Origin: WHTG01 sp035540515
Lineage (GTDB): Bacteria > Actinomycetota > Nitriliruptoria > Euzebyales > Egibacteraceae
Assembly (NCBI GenBank): GCA_035540515.1
Contig: DATLGM010000372.1
Location: 1-12,817, forward strand
Reading direction: 5' to 3'
DNA length: 12,817 nt
The notes beneath the pieces are model-generated. The model worked only from the letters and a program-made list of their open reading frames with translations, was not told the DNA's origin and ran no database searches. Shown here piece after piece: positions 5,902-12,456 of this stretch; the stretch's first letter is position 1; each line of letters starts with the position of its first letter. A program made the translations under genes and the position numbers.

Positions 5902-5907
5902 TACCCT
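5902..5907 (+). promoter_or_regulatory. -10 box (TACCCT) of a leaderless promoter for the alpha/beta hydrolase
   Basis: TACCCT ends 8 nt before the ATG at 5916. The 40-bp gap with hemQ thus holds two back-to-back -10 boxes, 14 bp apart. No Shine-Dalgarno site is present for either gene. Confidence 0.55.
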
Positions 5908-5915
5908 CGGCGGCC

Positions 5916-6740
5916 ATGACTTCCACCACGACCGTCGACGGCCGCGCGGCGACCTACCTGGAAGCGGGCAGCGGTCCCGGCCGCCCCCTGCTGCTGGTGC
6001 ACGGCTACACCGGCTCCAAGGAGGACTTCGAGCCGGTGCTGCGTGGCCTGGGCGAGCGCCGGCGGGTCATCGCCGTCGACCTGCCCGGCCACGGAGGGTC
6101 GCCGGGCTCGGACGATCCGGGCGCCTACGCGCTGGGCCCCACCAGCGCGTGGGTCCTGGCGTTCGCCGACAGCGTCGGCCTGGACGACTTCCACCTGCTC
6201 GGTCACTCGATGGGCGGTCTGGTCGTCCAGCGGGTCGCCGCGGCCGCCAGCCAGCGGCTGCTGTCGCTGACGCTGATGGCAACCGGCATGGGGGCCGTCC
6301 GGGACGAGGCCGCCGAGCACCTGACCCGCATGGCGCTCGCCGCCCGTGACCACGGCGTGGAGGCAGCCTGGGCGGCGGGTCAGCAGCGGCCGCCCCGTGC
6401 GATCGAGCCGCCGACCGATCCCGCACGCGACGCGTTCGTCCGCCGGCGCTTCCGGGCACTGTCGCCCGCCGCGCTGGTCGGCGGCGCGCGCAACCTGGTC
6501 GGCGCCGCGCCCCTGGGGGCGTTCCTGCGGGGCATCGACGTCCCGGTGCTGGTCATCCACGGCGAGCACGACGACGCCTGGCTGCCCTCCGAGCAGGCAG
6601 AGCTGGCGCGGATCACCCGCGGGGCGCGCTACGTCGTGGTCCCCGACGCCGTGCACTCCCCGCAGCTGGAGAACGCCGAGTACTGGCTGAAGGCGGTGAC
6701 GTCGTTCCTCGACGACGCCGAGACGTCGCACCGTCCCTGA
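5916..6740 (+). CDS. Alpha/beta-fold hydrolase
   Basis: A 274-residue alpha/beta hydrolase. The oxyanion segment LLVHGYTGS (27-34) is followed by the DLPGHG turn (55-60). The nucleophile elbow is GHSMGG with Ser98, the acid is Asp219 or Asp220 in HGEHDDAWLP, and the base is His247 in DAVHSPQLE. A helical cap lies between about 125 and 205. There is no signal peptide or membrane segment, so it is cytoplasmic. This broad group includes esterases, MhpC-like C-C hydrolases and the menaquinone enzyme MenH; the substrate cannot be assigned. No menaquinone gene is nearby, so MenH is not supported. The second residue of the acid motif is also Asp, leaving the exact acid ambiguous. It is divergent from hemQ and followed by a hairpin, so it is probably transcribed alone. 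Confidence 0.88.
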   Translation: MTSTTTVDGRAATYLEAGSGPGRPLLLVHGYTGSKEDFEPVLRGLGERRRVIAVDLPGHGGSPGSDDPGAYALGPTSAWVLAFADSVGLDDFHLLGHSMGGLVVQRVAAAASQRLLSLTLMATGMGAVRDEAAEHLTRMALAARDHGVEAAWAAGQQRPPRAIEPPTDPARDAFVRRRFRALSPAALVGGARNLVGAAPLGAFLRGIDVPVLVIHGEHDDAWLPSEQAELARITRGARYVVVPDAVHSPQLENAEYWLKAVTSFLDDAETSHRP

Positions 6741-6749
6741 GTCGCACCC

Positions 6750-6788
6750 CCTGCGCTGTCCGTGAGGGGCGCGAGGCCCCGGCGCAGG
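6750..6788 (+). terminator. Nested hairpin after the alpha/beta hydrolase
   Basis: CCTGCGC (6750-6756) pairs with GCGCAGG (6782-6788). Inside it GGGGC (6766-6770) pairs with GCCCC (6776-6780) around the loop GCGAG. It starts 9 nt after the stop codon and has no U-run. A terminator is plausible. Confidence 0.45.
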
Positions 6789-6820
6789 AACCGGTCGAGG
6801 CAGCGTCGAATGTCGTGCGG

Positions 6821-7249
6821 ATGAACAGCGGAATCACGCGGCTGGTCGTGGCCGTCTGCAGCGCCGGCGCCCTTGCGCTCACCGGCTGCGTGGGGTCGGA
6901 CAGCGTCAGCACCGGCGACTTTGGCGCCCAGGACCTCGCGGAGTGCCGGCTGCTCGGCGGGGGGTGGAGATACGTCGAGCACCGCAAGGACGGCAGCAGC
7001 ATGTCGACCGTTCGGCACGGCAACAACGACGGCGAGTTGGGCATGCCGTCTGGCAAGCGACTGCGGCGCTCGCGTGCCCGGGCGGCAGCGAACGGCTGGG
7101 ACGAGGAGGCGATCGATACGCTGCTGCGGCTGCCCGACGACAACGAGATGGCCCGCAATTTCGGCTTTGAGGGCAGCGACGCCGAGCTCGACGCGCTGCG
7201 CCAGCGGTTCCGCGACCGGCTCGAGGCGATGCCCACCTGCGACGAGTAG
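6821..7249 (+). CDS. Small putative lipoprotein of unknown function
   Basis: A 142-residue protein not recognised as any family. The N-terminus is a lipoprotein signal: a short basic start (MNSGITR), a hydrophobic core, and the lipobox LTGC with Cys23 as the lipidation site. The mature chain should therefore sit on the outer face of the membrane. It is hydrophilic and rich in Arg, Asp and Glu, with GKRLRRSRARAAANG (about 75-90) followed by helical stretches and a final PTCDE. The second half reads like an extended charged helix. A GTG at 6815 would add two residues and cannot be excluded; the ATG is preferred because it starts exactly at a basic signal-peptide n-region. No clear ribosome-binding site is seen. 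Its stop codon is part of the promoter box of the rhomboid gene. Confidence 0.7.
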   Translation: MNSGITRLVVAVCSAGALALTGCVGSDSVSTGDFGAQDLAECRLLGGGWRYVEHRKDGSSMSTVRHGNNDGELGMPSGKRLRRSRARAAANGWDEEAIDTLLRLPDDNEMARNFGFEGSDAELDALRQRFRDRLEAMPTCDE

Positions 7250-7252
7250 CGT
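7247..7252 (+). promoter_or_regulatory. -10 box (TAGCGT) of a leaderless promoter for the rhomboid gene
   Basis: TAGCGT begins with the TAG stop codon of the lipoprotein gene and ends 6 nt before the GTG start at 7259. There is no Shine-Dalgarno site in the 9-nt gap. If real, it lets the protease gene be expressed independently of the lipoprotein. Confidence 0.5.
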
Positions 7253-7258
7253 GGCGGG

Positions 7259-8083
7259 GTGACCGAGCAGCACGTGCTTCCGACCTGCTACCGGCACCCC
7301 GACCGCGAGACGCGGCTGGCGTGCTCGAACTGCGAGCGTCCCGTCTGTGTGGACTGCGTGCGCACGGCCGCCGTCGGCCAGCGGTGCCTGGAGTGCGCTG
7401 CGCCGGCCCCCGGCGCCGGCGTCATGGACATGGAGGACGTGCGGCGGCGGTCGACCCGCCCCGCCCTGGTCACCTTCACCGCGCTGGGCATCAGCGTGGC
7501 GGTGTTCGCGCTGGAGCTGCTCGTACCGGGATTCAGCGGCGTCGTGCGGGCGCTGGGGGAGCAGAGCAACGTCGCCGTCGCCGAAGGCCAGTGGTGGCGG
7601 TTGTTCTCCGCCGCCTTCCTGCACGGCGGCATCACCCACATCGCGTTCAACATGTACGCGCTGTACCTGTTCGGCCCGCAGCTCGAGCGCGAGGTCGGTT
7701 CGCTGCCGTTCGCCGGCCTGTATCTGGCGTCGGCGCTGGCCGGCGGGGCGGCGTTCTACGCCGCCGAGCCGTTCGCGACAGCCGTCGGCGCATCGGGGGC
7801 GATCTTCGGGTTGTTCGGCGCCTGGCTCGCCGCGTCGTACCGCGGCCGTCACACCGAGCAGGGACGCGCCAGCCTGCGCTCGCTGCTGGTGCTGCTGGCG
7901 ATCAACGCCGTCATCGGCTTCACGCCCGGGCTGAACATCGCCTGGCAGGCCCACGCCGGCGGCCTGGTGGCCGGGTTCGTCATCGCGTTCGTCTGGAGCC
8001 TCGCGCCGTTCCGACGCCAGACCGCCCTGCGCACGGCGTTCGCGCTCGCGGTGGCCGTCGTGGCGCTGGCGACCGTTCTCTGA
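7259..8083 (+). CDS. Rhomboid-family intramembrane serine protease with N-terminal zinc-binding segment
   Basis: A 274-residue protein. Residues 1-50 carry a B-box-like metal-binding set (Cys10, His13, Cys22, Cys25, Cys30, Cys33, Cys43, Cys46), a common N-terminal addition in actinobacterial rhomboids. Membrane helices follow at about 69-90, 112-140 (partly), 150-168, 174-193, 206-225, 232-249 and 257-274. The catalytic dyad is Ser179 in GASGAIFG and His232 in QAHAGGL. HGGITHIAFNMYAL (122-135) holds the conserved His127 and Asn131 that form the oxyanion region. Rhomboids cut single-pass membrane proteins within the bilayer. The native substrate is unknown; the adjacent lipoprotein is not an obvious one because it has no transmembrane segment after lipidation. 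The start is GTG. Confidence 0.92.
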   Translation: MTEQHVLPTCYRHPDRETRLACSNCERPVCVDCVRTAAVGQRCLECAAPAPGAGVMDMEDVRRRSTRPALVTFTALGISVAVFALELLVPGFSGVVRALGEQSNVAVAEGQWWRLFSAAFLHGGITHIAFNMYALYLFGPQLEREVGSLPFAGLYLASALAGGAAFYAAEPFATAVGASGAIFGLFGAWLAASYRGRHTEQGRASLRSLLVLLAINAVIGFTPGLNIAWQAHAGGLVAGFVIAFVWSLAPFRRQTALRTAFALAVAVVALATVL

Positions 8084-8084
8084 C

Positions 8085-8112
8085 CTGACGGCACGGCCGG
8101 CGGCGTTACGCT
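8085..8112 (+). promoter_or_regulatory. Promoter of the first SRPBCC gene (CTGACG - 16 bp - TACGCT), leaderless
   Basis: The -10 box TACGCT (8107-8112) ends 7 nt before the ATG at 8120. CTGACG at 8085-8090 is a fair -35 box with a 16-bp spacer, the best -35/-10 pair in the window. There is no Shine-Dalgarno site. Confidence 0.55.
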
Positions 8113-8119
8113 GCCGCGG

Positions 8120-8650
8120 ATGGACGTGCACACCTGGGACGCGGTGTTCATCCGCGCCGCCCGCCGCGAACTGCACCCCGTCATCGCCGATGTCCGTGGT
8201 TGGGCGACGTGGTGGCCGGGCCTGGCGGCCTCGGGCGACGGTGAGGAGCTGGATCTCACACTGCGCCCCCCCGGGCGGCTGCGCGCACACCGTTGGTCGG
8301 CAACGGTCGTCAAGCGGCGCCCCGGACTGGGGGTGGACCTGCGCTACCGCGGCGACATCGACGGCGAGGCCGAGTTCTACTACCTCGACGAACCGTGGGG
8401 GACCGTCGTGCACTACCTGGTCCGGGCGCGGGTCGCCGACCGCGGGTGGCGTCCGCTGGTCGCCGCGCACCGCGCCGGCGCGCGCGCGGCGATGGACCAC
8501 CTCAAAGACCGCTTCGAGCGCGACCGACTGCCCGGCGACGAGCCCGACGCGACGCTGCTGTCCGAGCAGGAGCGAGCGATGGCCGAGTTCGCGGCGAACG
8601 TCGCCGCCTGGGAGGCCAAGGCAGCGGCGGCCGCCCGCAAGGACCGGTAG
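8120..8650 (+). CDS. SRPBCC (START-like) domain protein
   Basis: A 176-residue protein of the SRPBCC/polyketide-cyclase-like helix-grip fold. It shows the opening strand TWDAVFI, the helix ELHPVIADVRGWATWWPGL (the typical WWP after the first helices), a central beta-sheet with alternating hydrophobic residues (40-105) and the long helix RPLVAAHRAGARAAMDHLKDRF (about 110-131) that closes the pocket. A further Ala/Glu/Lys-rich helix (about 147-176) extends beyond the usual domain and may form a coiled coil. Members bind lipids or other hydrophobic ligands; the ligand here is unknown. It ends directly at the ATG of the zinc-ribbon membrane protein, so the two are one transcription unit. Confidence 0.72.
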   Translation: MDVHTWDAVFIRAARRELHPVIADVRGWATWWPGLAASGDGEELDLTLRPPGRLRAHRWSATVVKRRPGLGVDLRYRGDIDGEAEFYYLDEPWGTVVHYLVRARVADRGWRPLVAAHRAGARAAMDHLKDRFERDRLPGDEPDATLLSEQERAMAEFAANVAAWEAKAAAAARKDR

Positions 8651-9310
8651 ATGCGCTGCCCCCACTGCGGCGCCACCAACCCGGAGTCCGCCGCCTGGTG
8701 CGGCCAGTGCTACCGCCGTTTCGACCACCCTGATGTCGCGCCCCGCCTCAACGGTCACGGCCACGACCAACCGCACGACGCCGCGGTCGGGCCGGCCCGG
8801 GTGGGAGCCGCTACGGCCGACAGCGGCTTCCGGCGAGAAGGCGACCGCGTCGAGTGGGAGTGCCCCACGTGTGGGCACTACAGCCCCATGGACCTGCAGC
8901 ACTGCGAGCGGTGCCAGACCAGCTTCCTGGAGCGGTTTCGGACCGAGGAGCCCGAGCCACCCCGCAACTGGAACCAGGCGCTCCTGCTGACTGCCGTCGT
9001 CCCCGGCGCCGGCCACATCGCCGTCGACCGCTACGGCACGGGCATCGCGCGGGCCGCGCTGTTCGTGTCATGGATCCTTGCCGCGGTGCTGCTGGGGCCG
9101 GCCGCAGGCGGCCGCGCCGCGATGGTGGTCGGCCCGCTGCTGCTCGGGGCGCTGGTGCTGTGGGCAGGCAGCATCGTCGATGTCTACCGGCTGTCGCAGG
9201 GACAGCGGGAGCTGCTCGCCGGGCGGCCCATGCTGTGGCTGGTCGCCGGCGTGCTGCTGCTGATGGGCGTCGGGCTGGTCGCCTCGCTGGCCGCCGTCAC
9301 CCGGCAGTGA
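8651..9310 (+). CDS. Double zinc-ribbon membrane protein
   Basis: A 219-residue protein with two metal-binding modules and a membrane part. Module 1 is CPHC...WCGQC (Cys3, Cys6, Cys17, Cys20), a zinc ribbon at the N-terminus. After a His/Pro/Ala linker, module 2 is WECPTC...HCERC (Trp69, Cys71, Cys74, Cys85, Cys88), with the spacing of a RanBP2-type finger but Ser where that family has Asn. VPGAGHIAVDRYGTGIARA (117-135) resembles the PGxGHxYxG entry of TM2-like membrane proteins, followed by helices at about 133-150, 156-174 and 194-215. The zinc part is probably cytosolic. The ATG follows the previous TAG immediately, with AAGGA 7 nt upstream. Function is unknown; a membrane-bound adaptor for a protein or RNA partner is only a guess. 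Confidence 0.78.
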   Translation: MRCPHCGATNPESAAWCGQCYRRFDHPDVAPRLNGHGHDQPHDAAVGPARVGAATADSGFRREGDRVEWECPTCGHYSPMDLQHCERCQTSFLERFRTEEPEPPRNWNQALLLTAVVPGAGHIAVDRYGTGIARAALFVSWILAAVLLGPAAGGRAAMVVGPLLLGALVLWAGSIVDVYRLSQGQRELLAGRPMLWLVAGVLLLMGVGLVASLAAVTRQ

Positions 9311-9312
9311 CC

Positions 9313-9318
9313 TACGAT
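9313..9318 (+). promoter_or_regulatory. Possible -10 box (TACGAT) for the second SRPBCC gene
   Basis: TACGAT starts 2 nt after the preceding stop codon. Transcription would begin near 9325 and leave a leader of about 29 nt holding AGGAG (9341-9345), 8 nt before the TTG start. Unlike most first genes here, this transcript would have a leader. Confidence 0.45.
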
Positions 9319-9353
9319 GTGGCGCCCGCACACCACGAGCAGGAGAGCGACCG

Positions 9354-9788
9354 TTGGCTGACTCCGTCAGCGACAGCATCGTCGTCAACGCGACCCCCGA
9401 CGAGATCATGGAGGTCATCGCCGACTTCGACGCCTACCCGCAGTGGCAGGACGAGGTGAAGGAAGTCGAGATCCTCGAGACCGACGACGACGGGTGGGGG
9501 ACCCGGGTCCGATTCGTCATCACGACCAAGATCGCCACCGCTCGGTACGTCCTGGACTACACCTACACCGACGACGCCATGCGGTGGACCCTGGTCGAGG
9601 GACACAACGTCAAGCGCAACGACGGCGAGTACCGGCTGGTCGACAACGGCGACGGGACCACCGAGGTGCACTACGACCTGACGCTCGAGTCGCCGATCAA
9701 GGTGCCCGGAGTCGTCAAGCGGCAGCTGGAGAAGCGCGTCATCAACACCGCGTTGGGAGCCCTCAAGAAGCGCGTCGAGTCCTCGTGA
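9354..9788 (+). CDS. SRPBCC (polyketide cyclase/COQ10-like) protein upstream of the ArsA-like ATPase
   Basis: A 144-residue SRPBCC protein. It begins ADSVSDSIVVNATPDEIMEVIADFDAYPQW, the typical strand-helix opening ending in YPxW, then long strands to about 110 and the closing helix VPGVVKRQLEKRVINTALGALKKRV (about 115-141). The start is TTG at 9354 with AGGAG 8 nt upstream; no ATG or GTG lies between this site and the conserved residues. Mycobacteria pair a close relative (Rv2185c) with an ArsA-like ATPase (Rv2184c), and the same pair is found here with a 4-nt gap, which supports joint function. The ligand is unknown; lipid or quinone binding, as in COQ10 and START proteins, is the family expectation. 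Confidence 0.87.
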   Translation: MADSVSDSIVVNATPDEIMEVIADFDAYPQWQDEVKEVEILETDDDGWGTRVRFVITTKIATARYVLDYTYTDDAMRWTLVEGHNVKRNDGEYRLVDNGDGTTEVHYDLTLESPIKVPGVVKRQLEKRVINTALGALKKRVESS

Positions 9789-9792
9789 CCCG

Positions 9793-10989
9793 ATGACCCG
9801 GGTCCTGCTGTTCACCGGCAAGGGGGGCGTCGGCAAGACGTCTGTCGCCGCTGCCACCGCCTTGCGTGCGGCCCGGGCGGGGCACCGCACCCTGGTGATG
9901 TCCACCGACCCGGCGCACTCGCTGGCCGACAGCTTCGGGGTGCCGTTGGGTCCGCACCCCACACCGGTCGCGGAGAACCTCGCCGCCGAGCAGATCGACG
10001 CGCAGCGGCGCCTGGAGGACAACTGGCGGGAGATCCGCTCGTACCTGGTCAGTCTGCTGTCGTGGGGCGGCGTGGACACCGTCGAGGCCGAAGAGCTGTC
10101 GGTCATCCCCGGGCTGGAGGAGATCTTCAGCCTCATCGACGTCCGCGAGCACGTCGCCGCCGGAGCGTACGACCTGCTCGTCGTCGACTGCGCACCCACG
10201 GCGGAGACGCTGCGACTGCTGTCGCTTCCCGACGCTTTGGGCTGGTACCTGGAACGGATCTTCCCCGTGGAGCGCAAGGTCGCACGGGTTGTCCGTCCCG
10301 TCCTGGGACGGATGACGACCATGCCGTTGCCCCAGGACCGGCTGTTCGGGGCGGTCGACGCGCTGTACCGCAACCTCGAGGCCGTCCGCGAGATCCTGCG
10401 CGATCAGACCAGGACGTCGGTGCGGCTGGTCGTCAACGCCGAGAAGATGGTCATCGCCGAGGCCCGGCGCACGTACACGTATCTGAACCTGTTCGGCTAT
10501 CACGTCGACGCCGTGGTCATCAACCGCCTGCTTCCCGATGCCGTCACCGACCCGTGGTTCGAACGCTGGAAGGCGCTGCAGAGCGAGCACGTGGCGACGG
10601 TCGAGGCGGGCTTCGCGGGGGTGCCGGTGCTGCGCGCTCCGTTGTTCGACGAAGAGCTGGTCGGGACCGACGCCCTGGAGCGCTTGGGCGCCGCCGTCTA
10701 CGGCGACCGGGACGCGACGCAGGTCTTTCGCCACACCGAGCCGCTGCGCTTCGAACGCACCGACGACGGCGGATACGCCATGCAGATGACGCTGCCGTTC
10801 GTCGACCGCACCGACGTCGACGTGTTCCGCGCCGGCGACGAGGTCCACGTCAAGGTCGACGCCCATCACCGCAGCGTCTTGCTGCCGGCGGCGCTCGCAC
10901 GATGCGAGGTGACCGGCGCCGGCATGCGCGGCGGTGTCCTCGAGGTGCGGTTTGCGGTGCCCACCGGAGGGCATCAGGCCCACGCTTAG
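9793..10989 (+). CDS. ArsA/Get3-family ATPase with C-terminal HSP20-like domain
   Basis: A 398-residue ATPase. The deviant Walker A motif is GKGGVGKT (9-16) with the signature Lys10, switch I is STDPAHSLADSF (37-48), and the Walker B region is YDLLVVDCAPTAETLRLL (126-143). The second half has NAEKMVIAEARRTYTYLNLFGYHVDAVVINR (215-245), typical of the actinobacterial group. Residues about 328-388 form a beta-sandwich like the HSP20/alpha-crystallin domain often found at the end of these proteins. Only one ATPase half is present, whereas classical ArsA pumps have two, and no CxxC or metal-binding triad is seen. Arsenite export is therefore unlikely, and there is no arsB or arsR nearby. A Get3-like client-binding or lipid-related role is possible. 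It is 4 nt downstream of the SRPBCC gene, without a clear ribosome-binding site, implying coupling. Confidence 0.9.
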   Translation: MTRVLLFTGKGGVGKTSVAAATALRAARAGHRTLVMSTDPAHSLADSFGVPLGPHPTPVAENLAAEQIDAQRRLEDNWREIRSYLVSLLSWGGVDTVEAEELSVIPGLEEIFSLIDVREHVAAGAYDLLVVDCAPTAETLRLLSLPDALGWYLERIFPVERKVARVVRPVLGRMTTMPLPQDRLFGAVDALYRNLEAVREILRDQTRTSVRLVVNAEKMVIAEARRTYTYLNLFGYHVDAVVINRLLPDAVTDPWFERWKALQSEHVATVEAGFAGVPVLRAPLFDEELVGTDALERLGAAVYGDRDATQVFRHTEPLRFERTDDGGYAMQMTLPFVDRTDVDVFRAGDEVHVKVDAHHRSVLLPAALARCEVTGAGMRGGVLEVRFAVPTGGHQAHA

Positions 10990-10992
10990 ACT
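10987..10992 (+). promoter_or_regulatory. Weak candidate -10 box (TAGACT) inside the ArsA stop codon
   Basis: TAGACT begins with the TAG stop of the ATPase gene. Transcription would start near 10999, giving a 28-nt leader for the CxxCxxC protein. No -35 and no strong Shine-Dalgarno site were seen; simple read-through from the ATPase gene is equally likely. Confidence 0.3.
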
Positions 10993-11026
10993 TTGTCGTT
11001 CCCGCGACGACTGGACCGCACCGCAG

Positions 11027-11308
11027 ATGGATGACGAGCAGCACCACCACGGCCGAGGCGCCACTGGCTTCGGCATCGGCGGTGGCACCGAGTGCACCCT
11101 GTGCCCCATCTGCGTGTTGCTGCAGGCCATGACGTCACTGCGGCCGGAGGTCACCCAGCACCTGCTCAACGCCGGCCGCGAGCTGACGCTGGCGCTGACC
11201 GCGGTGCTGGAGGCGCAGGCCGAGGCCTACGACCACGCCGCCACACACCAGCGGGACCGCAACGAACCCCGAGGACGCGAACGCGTCGAACGCATTCCCG
11301 TCGACTGA
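11027..11308 (+). CDS. Small conserved actinobacterial protein with CxxCxxC motif
   Basis: A 93-residue hydrophilic protein. It opens with a His triplet (6-8) and a Gly-rich stretch, then TECTLCPICVLLQAM with Cys23, Cys26 and Cys29, an amphipathic helix through RPEVTQHLLNAGRELTLALTAVLEAQAEAY (about 39-68) and an acidic/basic tail ending ERIPVD. The CPxCxLLxA segment, the helix and the ER-I-V-D ending recall the small protein next to ArsA-like ATPases in other actinobacteria (compare Rv2183c; DUF5304 proteins end in a similar way). This is from memory, not a search. Cysteines plus histidines suggest metal binding. I chose the ATG at 11027 because the in-frame upstream extension lies inside the ATPase gene. 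Function is unknown; a partner of the ATPase is a reasonable inference from the neighbourhood. Confidence 0.72.
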   Translation: MDDEQHHHGRGATGFGIGGGTECTLCPICVLLQAMTSLRPEVTQHLLNAGRELTLALTAVLEAQAEAYDHAATHQRDRNEPRGRERVERIPVD

Positions 11309-11334
11309 CCGCCCCCGACGACAAGGAGCAGGCC

Positions 11335-12453
11335 GTGGACATCACCGCAGCCGAGATCCGCAAGCTCATCGACCGCGCCGAGACCGACTTCCCGGTCACC
11401 AGCGTCTATCTCAACACCGACGGGGCGCGGTTCCCCAAGGCCGGGGACTACGAGGCGCGGCTTGACGGGCTGCTGCGGGACCTGCGCAAGCAGGCGGAGA
11501 GGCTGGATGCGCCCCAACGCGACGCAGTCACCGCCGACACGGAGGCGATCAGCCGCTGGGTGCGCAACGAGTTCGAGCGCGCCGACGTCCGCGGACTGGC
11601 ACTGTTCGCGTCGGAGGGGGAGATCTTCGAGACGGTCCAGGTGGCGATCGGTGTCCGCAACGTCGCCCGGCTGAACTCTCGTCCCTACGTCGTGCCGCTC
11701 GAGGCTCTGCTCGGCCGGCACCACCACATCGCGCTGGTCGTCGTCGAGCGCGACAAGGCGCGCATCGTCCGCTACCGGATGGGCCGCGCCTGGGAGTACC
11801 TCGGCATCGCCTCGGACGTGCACGGGCAGCACAAGAAGGGCGGCTGGTCGCAGCTGCGCTACGAGAAGAACATCGAGCACGAGGTCCTGCACCACTTCAA
11901 GGACACGGTGGAGGCGTTGCGGCTGCTGCACGCCGAGAACCCCCTCGACGCGCTGGTGCTCGCCGGCCCACAGGCCGAGGTTGCGGAGTTCTCCAAGAAG
12001 CTGCACCCCTACCTGCAGCAGATCGTCCACGACCAGACGCTGTCGGTGCCGCCGAACATCTCCGTCGCCGAGCTCAAGGAGCGGCTGCAGGAAGTCGAGC
12101 AGGCGATGGTGTCGGGCCGACGCAGCCATCTGCTGCAGCGTCTCGCGGCAGCCCAGGGCAGCGCCGAGAAGGCCGCCCGCGGCATCCGCCACGTGGTCGA
12201 AGCCACCAACACCAAGCGCATCGAGGTCCTGTTCGTGGTGGAAGGTGCCGGTCAGCCCGGCTACCGGTCGTCGACAGGGATGTTGGCGCTGCACGAGAAC
12301 GAGGCGGCCGCGTACGGCGAGCCGGTCGAGCCGGTCGACGACCTGATCGACGAGATCATCGAGGAGGCGGTCCGCTCCGGGGCCCACATCGAGCTGTTCC
12401 GCGACGAGGTCCGGCTCGACGGGCACCCGGTGGCCGCGCTGCTGCGGTTCTAG
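11335..12453 (+). CDS. Bacterial eRF1-like (baeRF) release-factor family protein
   Basis: A 372-residue protein matching the bacterial archaeo-eukaryotic release factor (baeRF) group, related to eRF1 and to the Vms1/ANKZF1 peptidyl-tRNA hydrolase domain. The N-terminal part opens VTSVYLNTDGARFPKAGDYEARL. The central RNase-H-like part contains ALVVVERDKARIVRYRMG (133-150) followed by GQHKKGGWSQLRYEKNIEHEV, where GGWSQ (169-173) stands at the position of the GGQ catalytic loop. Coiled helices with ISVAELKERLQEVEQAM (242-258) lead to a C-terminal domain ending VAALLRF. It has no cysteine, although I recall that some relatives carry a Cys-rich knuckle before the last domain. The start is GTG with AAGGAG 6 nt upstream. 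Likely role, by family: releasing peptides from stalled or non-translating ribosomes; this is not shown experimentally for most members. Confidence 0.82.
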   Translation: MDITAAEIRKLIDRAETDFPVTSVYLNTDGARFPKAGDYEARLDGLLRDLRKQAERLDAPQRDAVTADTEAISRWVRNEFERADVRGLALFASEGEIFETVQVAIGVRNVARLNSRPYVVPLEALLGRHHHIALVVVERDKARIVRYRMGRAWEYLGIASDVHGQHKKGGWSQLRYEKNIEHEVLHHFKDTVEALRLLHAENPLDALVLAGPQAEVAEFSKKLHPYLQQIVHDQTLSVPPNISVAELKERLQEVEQAMVSGRRSHLLQRLAAAQGSAEKAARGIRHVVEATNTKRIEVLFVVEGAGQPGYRSSTGMLALHENEAAAYGEPVEPVDDLIDEIIEEAVRSGAHIELFRDEVRLDGHPVAALLRF

Positions 12454-12456
12454 CCG

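Noticed and set aside
6629..9016. A 795-codon open frame on the minus strand
   Set aside because: It runs antisense to four well-supported genes (hydrolase end, lipoprotein, rhomboid, SRPBCC). Its translation is rich in Arg, Ala, Gly, Gln and His with no domain, as expected for the mirror frame of GC-rich genes.
9793..10989. Arsenite efflux ATPase (with the ArsC-like protein as an arsenate reductase)
   Set aside because: There is a single ATPase half, no metal-binding cysteines, and no arsB, arsR or arsD nearby. The ArsC-fold protein has no cysteine and lies 8 kb away.
9763..11169. A 468-codon minus-strand open frame opposite the ArsA-like ATPase
   Set aside because: It is a GC-bias shadow frame: no motif is visible, it is rich in Gln/His/Arg, and the plus strand has an intact Walker A ATPase.
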